This document shows, in pieces, positions 12,338-21,819 of a DNA stretch of 64,000 bases. Made by a program: the position numbers and the translations under genes. The notes beneath the pieces are model-generated. The model saw only the letters and a list, made by a program, of their open reading frames with translations, made no database searches and was not told where the DNA came from. Origin of the DNA: Allomyces macrogynus ATCC 38327 (Eukaryota; Blastocladiomycota; Blastocladiomycetes; Blastocladiales; Blastocladiaceae); NCBI GenBank assembly GCA_000151295.1, contig GG745377.1, positions 12,885 to 76,884 of the forward strand, written 5' to 3'. Within the stretch, counting starts at the first letter, position 1. Each line of letters opens with the position of its first letter.

Positions 12338-15300
12338 ATGTCCAGCTCAAGCAAGGTCGTTCTGCTGCCCGGCGACGGCATTGGCCCCGAGATCGTTGCG
12401 CAAGCCGCGCGCATCCTCGCTCTCTTCCCGCACATCTCGACCACGACGCACCTCGTCGGTGGTGCCGCCATTGACGCAACGGGCTCCCCCTTCCCGGACA
12501 CGACGCGCGATGCCGTCTCGAGCGCCGACGCGATCCTGCTCGGCGCCGTGGGTGGGCCCAAGTGGGAGGGCCAGGCCGTACGGCCCGAACAGGGCCTCCT
12601 TGCCATGCGCAAGCACCTCGACCTGTTTGCCAACATCCGTCCCGTCTTCTTCCCGGCCGACAAGTGCCGCGCCCTCTCGCCCTTGAAGCCCGAGACGCTC
12701 GCCGGTTTCGACAAGTCGATTGTCGTGCGCGAGCTCGTTTCGGGGATTTACTTTGGCGCGCGCACCGAGGCGAATTACAGCGTGAGCGAGGTAGAGGGTA
12801 AGTCCGTTGTGACATTTCCCGATGGTTCGAGTGCCATTTGGATCGGCAAATTCTGACCTAGCGACCCTCCTTGTCCAAATAGCGCACGACCAAATGACCT
12901 ACAAGCAATCGGAAATCGCGCGCATCACGCACCTCGCCGCGCACTTGGCCCTCGCGTCGAACCCGCCCGAGCCCGTCACGCTCGTCGACAAGGCTAATGT
13001 CCTCGCCACGTCTCGTCTTTGGCGCAAGACCGTCACCGACATTATGGCGCAGTCTTACCCGCAAATCCCGTTTTCGACATGCCTCGTCGACGCGGCGGCC
13101 ATGCACATGATCAAGGACCCGAAAAAACTCAACGGCATTGTCTTGACCGAGAACCTGTTTGGCGACATTCTCTCCGACGAGGCCTCGGTGATCCCGGGGT
13201 CGCTCGGGCTCATGCCGTCGGCGTCGCTCGCCGGGCTCGAGAAGGGCAAGCCCGGTTTGTACGAGCCGATTCACGGGTCGGCGCCCGACATTGCTGGCCA
13301 GGGCAAGGCCAACCCGATTGGCACGATCCTGTCTGTCGCCATGATGTTCCGGTACTCGCTCAACATGCCGTGGGAGGCCGAGCTCGTCGAAGAGGCCGTG
13401 CGCGCGGCCATTGATGCCGGCACCGTCACCGCCGACCTCGGTGGGTCGGCCACGACGGCCGCCGTTGGCGACTTGATTGTGACGCTCGTCGAGGCCGCGC
13501 TCAAGACGCGCCGCCGGCCCATGACCATTTGCGAAAAGATCTTGACCGACGCGGCGATTGGTCTGCAAGCGCCCGGTAATGTCACACCCGGCGACATGAT
13601 TTGCGTAAAGGTCGACTGGACGCTCGCGTCGGAGCTGACCTGGAAGGGCATGGAAAAGACGTTTGACCAGATGGGCCGCCCCAAGATCCACGACCCGAAG
13701 CGGTTCTGGCTCGCGATCGACCACACGGTCGACCCCAAGATCATGCATCAGCGAAGCCGCAGGCGCTGATTGCCGCGTCGGAGCGGTTTGCCAAGGAGGC
13801 CGGGCTCAACCGACTTCCACGGGCCCAACCAGACGATTCTGCACACGGAGTTTTGCCGGCAGCCGCGCGCAGCCCGGGCAGGTGATTATCGGCGCCGACT
13901 CGCACTCGGTGCTCGGCGGACAACACTGTGGTGTTTGCCGTCGCCTCGGCGCTGCCGACGTGACGATGCCACTGTGCACGGGCGAGACGTGGCTGCGCGT
14001 GCCCGAGGTTGTCGAGATCAAGTTTGTGGGCCGCCCGCGGTTCGGGATTGGCGGCAAGGACACGATCCTCTACGTGCTCGGCGAGCTCAAGCGCAACACG
14101 GTGGCCTTTGAGCGCGCCGTCGAGTACACGGGCCCGGGTCTGCGTCACATGTCGTGCGACGCGCGGTTCGCGATTGCCAACATGACGACCGAGTTTGGCG
14201 GGATTGCCGGTGTCTTCGAGGCCGACGAGGTGACGGCCGCGTATATTGCGCAGCGCAAGGACCACAACCAAGGCGCCAAGTACTTCCGCGCCGACAAGCA
14301 CGCGCGGTACGCCGAATCGCACACGATCGACCTCGGCAAGGTCGATTCGCTCGTCGCGCTCTACCCGTCGCCCGACAACGTCGTGCCCGTCTCGCAGGTC
14401 GCCGGCAAGAAGCTCGACGGGTGCTTTATCGGTGCGTGCACGACCGCCGAGGAGGACTTGATTCTCGCGGCGCTCGTCCTGCGCGCCGGGCTCAAGCGCG
14501 GGCTCACGCCCGCGATCGGTGGTAAGCGCAAGGTGACCCCGGGTTCGGTGCCGATTCTGCACAAGCTGCGCAAGCTCGGTCTCGCCGAGGTCTACGAGCG
14601 CGCCGGGTTCGAGATTGGCGCGCCCGGGTGCAGTTACTGCCTCGGCATCGCCGCCGATGTGGCTGGCGAGGGCGAGGTGTGGCTGTCGTCGCAGAACCGC
14701 AATTTTGCGAACCGCATGGGCAAGGGGTCGATTGGCAACTTGGCCTCGGCCGCGACCGTCGCCGCGTCTTCGTTCGACATGAAGATCACGGACCCGCGCG
14801 TGCTGCTTGACGGTGTTGACGAGAACGAGTTCCGCGAGATGTGCAAGTCGCTCGATATCGATAACCCGACGTATGCCCCGTCGGTCGCGCCGATCACGAT
14901 TCGCGAGCCCAAGCCGGAACTGATCTGCGCCGCGCACAAGCCGGCTCCCGCACCTGCCGCCAAGCCCGCTGCTGCCGCTGCACCGGCCACGGGCAACGAC
15001 TCGGACTCGGACGACTCGGGCATCGACGCGTCGGACGCGCCCAAGCCTTTGACGACGGTGATTCGCGGCAAGGCGCAAGTGTTTGGCGACAACATTGACA
15101 CGGACGCGATCATTCCCGCGCCGTTCATGCCCGGCAAGGACGACCACGATCTCGGCACCCACTGCTTCGAGTACTGGCGCCCCGAGTTCCGCGACAAGGT
15201 CGCGCAAGGGTTCACGATCGTCGTCGCTGGCGAAGGGTTCGGGTCGGGTTCGTCGCGCGAGGAGGCGCCGCGCGCGCTCAAGGGCGCGGGTGTGCAGGCG

Positions 15301-15660
15301 GTGATTGCCAAGGGGTACGCCTTCATCTACGGCCGCAACCAGTACAATATGGCACTGCTCGGCGTGATTGTCAAGGACGACAAGTTCTACGAGCTCGCCC
15401 AGGAAGGGTCCGAGATTGAGGTCGACGTGCCGGCGCGCCGCGTGCGGGTCGCGGGGCACGAGTTCCCATTCGCCCTGTCCGACTTTGAGGAGCGGCTCGT
15501 GTCGGGTGGCGGTGTGACAGACATGTACCGCAAGTACGGCAAGAAGCTGTTCCGCGTGAACATTGCCGCGACCAAGGCGGCAAAGAAGGCCGAGTCGGCG
15601 TGCGCGACGACGGGCAAGGCCGCCGACGCGTGTGGGACCACGACCGGGTTGGCGTGGTAA
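12338..15660 (+). CDS. Fused 3-isopropylmalate dehydrogenase / 3-isopropylmalate dehydratase (LEU2-LEU1 type)
   Basis: Two successive leucine-pathway enzymes in one reading frame. Exon 1 is 12338-12797 and exon 2 starts at 12883 (intron 12798-12882). Residues about 1-363 form an isopropylmalate dehydrogenase: [41 protein letters not shown], the [14 protein letters not shown] metal site, [16 protein letters not shown]. With no stop, the frame runs through [15 protein letters not shown] into an aconitase-superfamily dehydratase large domain. That domain carries 4Fe-4S cysteines in GACTTAEED and GCSYCLG, then an acidic linker, then the small swivel domain ([31 protein letters not shown]). Between about 13,750 and 13,955 the frame changes five times, so the annotated product is interrupted there unless the assembly is wrong. 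Separate LEU1 and LEU2 genes are usual in fungi. Confidence 0.88.
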
Positions 15661-16327
15661 AGTTCGGGCTGCTGCCGGCGACGTGATGTTTTTGGATTCC
15701 GTTCTGTATATTAGCACAATGATATCATGTTTCTCCACCAGTTTGCATTTGTGTTGCTGTTCAGGGTGTGTTGTGAGACGAGGTGCCGAGCTCGGCAATG
15801 GTCACAACTTGATGTGCGCTCCGTCGCTTTGCTTTGGTGTTGCGATGTCTTGCGAGCTGGAAGGAATGCTTGCTTGGCATTTCGTTGCCGGTACGTGCCC
15901 GACGAAGTAACATCGAGAAAGATCGACGCAAACCGGGTGACCACGTTGCTCATGTGGTCGCGCCTTGTTCAAATCAAAAGATTTGCCACCCACTGATCGA
16001 TCATAACAACATTGATAAATCGGTCCAAATATTCGCTCGCGGGTCGATGGTCTTTTACTGCTGCTAGTTCGAATCCCTTTGGCGTTGTGTTTTCCTTTGT
16101 TCATGAAGGTCCAAAACGAAACCAATCGAAATCAGATTTGCATAAAACGACCACCATGGACACGGACGTCAGTCATGTATTGACAGGTGTTGCTCCGCTC
16201 GATCGGACCAGATGCCCCTTCGAAATCACAGCTGTTTATCAGCTCTACGAGCTGCCCGATCTATTCATTCCTTTTTCACTGCAATATTTGGCGTCACTAT
16301 GAAGCGACGGCTTGCCAACGCAACCCA
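15661..16327. other. Intergenic region with ALG11-leader-like segment
   Basis: No convincing gene. The segment about 16,066-16,170 resembles the ALG11 5' leader and first codons; the rest shows nothing recognisable. Confidence 0.55.
16066..16170 (+). repeat. Diverged copy of the ALG11 leader and start region
   Basis: Aligns by eye with 8025-8130: the shared blocks GTTC.AA, TTTGG.GTTGTGT, GTCCAAAAC.AA.CCA and CGACCACCATGGACAC occur in the same order, at roughly 70-75% identity. Similarity stops just after the MDTD codons. It is therefore a leader fragment, not a second ALG11. Confidence 0.6.
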
Positions 16328-17686
16328 TCAGAACCCCATCGCCACGAGCGCCGCATCCAACTCCCTCTCGCATGCTGTCGCCTTGGGCCCATGCTCCGGC
16401 GCGCTCTGATCCACCAAATTCTTCATCCACCACGGCGCAATCGCGTCGCGCACAGCAATCGCGCCCGTAAGCCACGACCACTCCTGTGCCCTTGACCGTG
16501 GCGTCGGCAAACCATACTCCGACTCGAGAATATCGTAAAACAGGGCTTGCAATTCCTCCACCTCGGCGCGCACCGCTGCGGGAACTCCATCGAGCCCAAA
16601 CACGTCGGCAATCTCATCGGGCTTGACAAACTCGTACGAGACGCGGTGCTCGTCGGCCCACGGGAACACGCCCATCCATTCGAGATCGATCAGTGCTGAC
16701 ACTTGCACACCCTGGTCGAGCGCGAGATCGCTTGTAGCGGCGAGGGTGAGCGGGTCGTCAGCGCGCATGGCGAGGTCCGTGCCGGGGACGGTGACCAGCA
16801 CGTTTTTCAGAGTCAAGTCGCCGTGCACGAGTTCGAGCGGGACCGCCGCCCACGCGGCCGGATCGACGGGCAGTTTCGACCCGGGTACGGGCGCACCGCC
16901 GTCGAGCGCGGCAACGTACGCGTCAATCCGCGCGGTGAACCGGTCGCGCATGTCCTGCAGCACATCGAGCGCTGGGGACCGCAGCGTGGCGACGGCCGCG
17001 CGCGTCGTGTCGGTTAGGTACCGCATCGCCGCGGGCTGACCCTCGTAATCGGTCCACGGACCGAGCCCACCATCTACCATCGCGCCGGCCGTCACATCGT
17101 CGACTTGCGGCGGGCCCGCGGCGTGCGCGACGGGCCCGTGACGCACACTCAAGTTTCCAATCGCGCCCTTGGTCACCAGCGCGCGCGCCGCGTCTCCCGT
17201 CTTGGCCTTCCCCACGATCCGCGCAATTTGCACGACCGCGTCGCGCCGGTGCGCCGGCGAGAGTCTCGGCCACAGGTCCGCGAGGGCGACCCCGGGCATC
17301 CGTTCGATCGCGGCGAGTTCCGGGTTCCCGGTCGATCGCCACGCGAGGACGCGGGGAACGGGGACGGTGCCGGCTGCGCCGACGACGGCGAGGCCGGCGA
17401 CTTCGGCCTCGGTCTTGACGCGCGACCAGCACCAGCCGCCGGCCTTGACGACGGCGGCCGTGGTGCCGGTGGGGGACGAGATGGTTGCGAGGTAGAGGCA
17501 GTTGTTGTACCCCTTGGAACTGGGGATCAGGGACGTGACGGTGCCAAGGTGCGCGAGGAGAGATTGGGCCTGGGTGAGGGTCACAGCGATGCCGGACTTG
17601 GGTTCGCGGCGGGTGTCGGCGGGTAGAGGTTGCGGGTCGTCGTTGCCGACGGGCTGGGCGACGGTGGGTTGCTGCTGGTCCGTCAT
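16328..17686 (-). CDS. APH/choline-kinase-fold phosphotransferase, substrate unknown
   Basis: Single-exon 452-residue protein of the phosphotransferase enzyme (APH) family, which transfers ATP phosphate to small molecules or, in some fungal members, unknown metabolites. Visible motifs: an N-terminal lobe with KGYNNCLYLA and AAVVKAGG; the Brenner catalytic motif VHGDLTLKNVLV (HGDxxxxN); and the metal-binding segment ALIDLEWMGVFPWADE, with DLE where many members have DWE. The C-terminal helical part ends ALVAMGF. Transcribed toward the leucine gene; about 670 bp separates their 3' ends. Fold assignment is secure; function is not. Confidence 0.85.
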   Translation of the reverse strand: MTDQQQPTVAQPVGNDDPQPLPADTRREPKSGIAVTLTQAQSLLAHLGTVTSLIPSSKGYNNCLYLATISSPTGTTAAVVKAGGWCWSRVKTEAEVAGLAVVGAAGTVPVPRVLAWRSTGNPELAAIERMPGVALADLWPRLSPAHRRDAVVQIARIVGKAKTGDAARALVTKGAIGNLSVRHGPVAHAAGPPQVDDVTAGAMVDGGLGPWTDYEGQPAAMRYLTDTTRAAVATLRSPALDVLQDMRDRFTARIDAYVAALDGGAPVPGSKLPVDPAAWAAVPLELVHGDLTLKNVLVTVPGTDLAMRADDPLTLAATSDLALDQGVQVSALIDLEWMGVFPWADEHRVSYEFVKPDEIADVFGLDGVPAAVRAEVEELQALFYDILESEYGLPTPRSRAQEWSWLTGAIAVRDAIAPWWMKNLVDQSAPEHGPKATACERELDAALVAMGF

Positions 17687-18193
17687 GGTAGGTGCAAAAT
17701 AAGCGCAGGATGCTGATGGTGAGAGAGTACAGGTAAGCCGTTGTCCTGAGCGAGATGTTGCCGTCCAAGGTTCGCACGGCGCGTCACAGCTTTATGAGCG
17801 TCGGCGCGGGCAAACTGCTGGAAGTCGTCTCGAAGGGGCCTCGAAAAGGTAACGAAGTGCTTGAGGTTCGCGCAGTTGGTCGAGCGTGAGTGTGGATCAC
17901 AAGGATGGAGGAGGATGCAAGTCATATCGCAAAAACTCGCGGCTTCAGCACAAAACGTGACCGCGACGGACTGCACCTTGTCGTTCAGCAAGCGATGGCG
18001 CAAGGTTGATCCACGACCAAACTGGGATGCTTTTCCCGTTCAACATTCATCAAAATTGGCGTGCGCAAGGTGGGGGACTCAATACCTACAAGAGCAATGC
18101 GGCTCGGGTGACGTACGCGTCGGGTCGCTTCGTGGGCACGACCCACCGTCCAAAATCAAACAAAACAAAAAAAAAAAAAAAACCACGGCTCAC
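17687..18193. other. Intergenic region with A-rich tract
   Basis: No gene seen. An oligo-A run of about 17 on the plus strand lies near 18,165-18,181, just downstream of the minus-strand SH3 gene stop (oligo-T in its sense strand). Confidence 0.6.
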
Positions 18194-19080
18194 TCAATCG
18201 TCAGCAGGTGCCGGCTCCGCGGCCTCAGCCGCCTGCTCCGACTCACCGGCCTCGCTGACGCTTGTTGGCGACGCCGTCGTCATGATCGCTGGCGGGCGCA
18301 CCGAATGGCGCAGACCCGACCGGCGGAAAGCAGCGGCGGGACCGAGCGAAATACGCTGGTCAGAAGTGAAGAAGGTGGACGAGGAGAACGCCGACGATCC
18401 GCGCGGGCTCGGGAGTGGCGAGAGCATGGGCTTGTCGGAAAACGCGGCCGAGGGGCGGCGCGAAACGGGCGGCGACGTGGCGGACACGGACGACGTGGTC
18501 GATGCCGTTTCCATGTCTTCGATGCAGACGTAGTTTTCAGGGACGAGGCCTTCGTTTTCGTCGAGGGACGCGACGAGCCAGCTGGAGGAGGGCCAAGAGG
18601 TGTCAGATGCAATGGGCGTGAGGGAGGCGATGGACGAAACCACGTACCCCGGGTACCGGCGCTCGAGAATGAAGAGGGCGGCGCCCTCGGTGAAGCTCAG
18701 CTCCGACTCGTCTACGGCGCGAAAGGTGAGATTGTGGTGAGTGAAACATGCATCCAAGACCTTCGAGGGTCGAGATGGCGCACCCTGGGCCTCAAAATCG
18801 TAGAGCGCGCGTGCGTGGCATGGGAACAGGTTGTCAATGTCGGAGGTGGTGGAGGGCGTCGGGGACAGGATCGGGTAGTTGCCCCAGTGCAACGGCGACG
18901 ACGTGGGCCATCCAAAGTCGCGGATCTTGTAGGGGACTGGGTGAGCGGTGCGCGGCGTTGGGTCAGCAACGGTTTCACAGGGTGGGCGTGTCTCAGAGCG
19001 TGTCGGAGCGCGTCTCCATCAGCTTGAATCAGACGGGTACCTGTCGGGGCAATGGTCAAGGTCGTGGTGGCGGTGCTCAT
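18194..19080 (-). CDS. SH3-domain protein, Nbp2/Skb5-like
   Basis: Small adaptor protein. Exons on the minus strand: 19080-19041, 18936-18784 and 18711-18194; total 711 nt, 236 residues. After splicing, the N-terminus reads ..VPYKIRDFGWPTSSPLHWG, a block typical of fungal Nbp2/Skb5 proteins. It is followed by a complete SH3 domain: ALYDFEAQDESELSF (RT loop, restored exactly by removing the second intron), SSWLVAS (conserved Trp) and GLVPENYV. The C-terminal 90 residues are Ser/Pro/Ala-rich. Yeast Nbp2 and fission yeast Skb5 recruit phosphatases or restrain PAK kinases; that role here is inference. Confidence 0.85.
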
Positions 19081-20058
19081 GGCGATGGTGGTTGGGCAAG
19101 TTGAAGCAAGCTGCAAAACATGAGAGGTTGGAACGGCGTGGCGTGGCGTGGAGGCAGCGGCAAGTTGCGGGTGCTGTCGCGGCCGTCGTCCTTGGTTCCC
19201 GTTCGAGTAAGGCAGAGTCTGCAACGCCGGGTGCCGCGGACGCGTCGTGCAACAGGTCTCGGCGGGCCGTGACGGTTGGTGGCGGTCGGCGTGGAGATGC
19301 GCGACAGACGATGTGGCGTTGCCACACGTGGGCCGCGCAGTGTTTCACGTGGCGAGTCAGAAGGCAAGCCTCATGGCGTGGCCGCGTCAAGCCGGCAGAT
19401 CAAACGGGACAGCGCTGACAGAGTGTGCACGTGGTCCCCGCCAAGTGACGCATCTCGGCAGCGGGCGCGACTGCCTGGCTGCGTTTCGCACGCCGCCTCA
19501 CCAACGCCGGCAAGCTTGAGAAGCTTGCAGGACGTGGTTCGCGGCCCGTGTCCCTGTTGCTGCCGCCGCCAACCCGCTCAACAACGTTACCGCCGCCCTC
19601 GTTCGCTGCGGTATATGAAGGCGGCGCTCCCCCCGCCCCGGCCGCTCTCTCTCCTGCTCGGCCTGGCTCTCCTTCCTTGCGATCGTCGCGATCCTCGATT
19701 GCCAGCCCCACGCTCCACCGCACCGCCCACCAGCGCGCCAGCACCGAGACCATGACCTACGCCCCGCACCAGCAAACCACCATCCTGGGCAACGCTCTGT
19801 CGCGCGGCCTCTTCCCGCCGGACCTGGACGGCACCACGACCATCTGCCAGCATACGGCGCCGGGCCCTGCGCACCCCTGCACGGCGGCGCTGGCGCGCAA
19901 CAAGCCGCCGATTTAGCACCGACTCGAATAGGCGCGATTTCGGCGACCCGTTGCTGCTGCTCTCGCATCCAACGTCGCTGTCGCTCGACCACACCACCAC
20001 AACGACGCACTCTGCTGCCTCCTTGCCTCTGCGCCCCCTCAACACGCTTGACATCGAC
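19081..20058. promoter_or_regulatory. Divergent promoter and long leader of the bZIP gene
   Basis: About 980 bp between the SH3 start and the first ATG of the conserved bZIP frame. Contains a 54-codon open frame from ATG 19752 to stop 19916 that could be a uORF or a frame-broken first coding segment. The sequence from 19,917 to 20,058 stays open in the bZIP frame. Confidence 0.5.
19752..19916 (+). other. Possible upstream ORF (54 codons) of the bZIP gene
   Basis: Starts MTYAPHQQTTILGNALSRG and ends 142 bp before the main ATG, in a different frame. Genes of the GCN4/CPC1 group are known for regulatory uORFs, so a translational control role is possible. Equally, a single missing base near 19,910 would join it to the main frame, since the downstream frame is open back to this point. 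Confidence 0.4.
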
Positions 20059-21028
20059 ATGTTTGGCCACGACGCTTTTGACGCGGATCTCTCCAAGCTG
20101 TATGCCGAGCTCGTGAACGACGGCTGCATTGGCAAGGACCCTGCCGGCTCGAGTTCGTCGGCGTCGGTCGTGGTCCCCGAGGCCGACCCGGCCAACCTTA
20201 TTGTGGCCGCCTCATCGGCGCCCTCCACCGACTTGATCGCCTTGCCCGCCGGCGACCTGCAGCTCGACCTGTCCGAGTTCCTCAACGGGTTTGACGATGA
20301 CGAGACGGTCGCCGACCTGCCGCCGCTCGTGGCCTCGTCGCCCACCACCTCGGCGCCCGCGACGCCCGTCGTGCCGGCTTTTACCGCCACCGCCTTGGCG
20401 CCGCTCTACAACCTGACCAGTCCAGCCGCGTTCTCGGTCCAGGTGCCCACGCTCCCGCCGCAAGCGCCCGCGGCCGTTGCGCCCATCATTCCGGCCGCTG
20501 CTTACCCGTCGGTGCCCACGACCCCGGGTCACGGCCACTCCGGCGCTGCCGACCCCCGCGGCCACGCCTGCGCCCTCTGCTCCCGGTCCCGGCGCCGACG
20601 CTGATCCCGACCAACACGCGCAAATCGACGACCAAGTGCAAGCTGTTGCCGCCGGCGCTCGCCTACCCGTCGCACCTGATCCCGCTCGACGCGCGCCGAT
20701 TCAAGCCGCGGCGGCGGCGTGCACCCCGGCGGCGCCGGCGGCCCGCGCAGAAGCGTGCTGCTGAAAGACGACCCGGGCCTCGGCGCAGTCGGAGAAGGAG
20801 CTCAAGCGGCTCAAGAACACGCTCTCGGCGCGCATGTCGCGCGCGCGGAAAGCCGCCAAGATCGACTTGCTCGAGTCGAAGGTGAACGAGCTCGAGACCG
20901 AGAACCACCGCCTCGAGCGGCTCGTCCAGGACTTGCAGCGGCAGGTGCTCGCGTACCAAGAACAGCAGCTCCAGCAGCTGCAGGCCCAGGCGGCCTCGGG
21001 CCGGTCAGAGAACGGGCAGCTCTGGTAA
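20059..21028 (+). CDS. bZIP transcription factor, Gcn4/CPC1-like (frame-broken in assembly)
   Basis: N-terminal part (20059 to about 20,540) is acidic and hydrophobic (MFGHDAFDADLSKLYAEL; DLQLDLSEFLNGFDDDETVADL), as in activation domains. The C-terminal part ends at stop 21028 and has a bZIP basic region (LKNTLSARMSRARK) followed by leucine heptads (LLESKVNELETENHRLERLV) and a Gln-rich end. Between them the segment LAYPSHLIPLDA resembles the conserved block before the basic region of CPC1-type factors. The coding signal switches frame at least four times between about 20,540 and 20,790, with an in-frame stop near 20,760, so the intact protein cannot be read straight through. Likely role: general amino-acid control. 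bZIP identity is strong; the Gcn4 subclass is moderate. Confidence 0.75.
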
Positions 21029-21819
21029 AGAGTGCCGCCTCGCTCGCTGGTCGAGTGCTTTTTTTGTTACCCTAAGTTGGAGCGGAGATGGAGAGTGGAA
21101 GGAAGTGCGCGAGGTTGTTGCTTTGCCGTCGTTGTCGTTCCTTTTTTGACCCAGTCCATCTCGTCCGTTCCCGACGCATTATTAAAACGAGTAAACATAA
21201 AAAAATACACATTTTTTGCCAGTCTGTAGCCTTGCCTTGGTGCTGCTGTGAGCGCAACGTTGTTCATGGTTCTGGGAACTCAAATGTATGTGGCCCCAAT
21301 CGCATCTCCACACTCAACATCGTTCACCTTTCATATTGATACATGACAGCCAGCACGGCTGCGTCGGTCGGCCTACGTACACCCCCGAGACGCGGTTCGA
21401 GAGCATGCACGCCGTTCATTGTGATGGCCGACTTTCAGCTTTTGGCCAGCTTGTGAACGTTCCTATTGACTGGAAGGAGGGTGTTGGTAAAGCACTGGCG
21501 CTTTCTCGGTCTGTACGAACCACCCGGCCAAGATAGCTGCGGTTGGGAATCATCGCTGGCGTGCTCGTGGACCTGTCTTTCGTGTCAGAGAGGGACGGGG
21601 TCCAAATTTGTCGTACAGTTGTTGTCATTGGTTTGGTCGGATTTGGTTCTCGGCAGCTTCATTTCTGAAATCGTGCAGTTCTCAACAGGGCCAGCAACGT
21701 TTGACGAAGACCTGCAATCATTGACAATCCTTGACTTCCAGTATTTGAAGCTCATTTCTGCCAACACTTCCTGCAACGACACGCGTATCTCGCAGTTTCG
21801 TATCGACTTTCGAAAGAAA
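21029..21819. other. bZIP 3' flank and leader of the first F-box/LRR unit
   Basis: No gene. Holds leader element 1 of the F-box/LRR array at about 21,148-21,195. Its final 100 bp resemble the sequence preceding the intact copy at 24,517 (shared CACTTCCTGCAAC block). Confidence 0.6.
21148..21195 (+). repeat. F-box/LRR array leader element, copy 1
   Basis: CCAGTCCATCTCGTCCGTTC followed by ATTAAAACGAGTAA. Closely matches the element at 28,891-28,936. Precedes decayed copy A by about 620 bp. Confidence 0.7.

Noticed and set aside
13748..13960. Programmed ribosomal frameshifting
   Set aside because: Five changes in both directions within 210 bp with no slippery heptamers; sequence error or decay is simpler.
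12883..15660. Reading the C-terminal part as homoaconitase (lysine pathway)
   Set aside because: Aconitase-superfamily members are hard to separate by eye, but fusion to an isopropylmalate dehydrogenase (GAVGGPKW) makes the leucine-pathway dehydratase the better call. It remains a possibility for a tree to test.
13741..15798. 685-codon open frame on the minus strand opposite the dehydratase part of the leucine gene
   Set aside because: No family features; Arg/Gly/Val-rich composition typical of the antisense of a GC3-biased gene.
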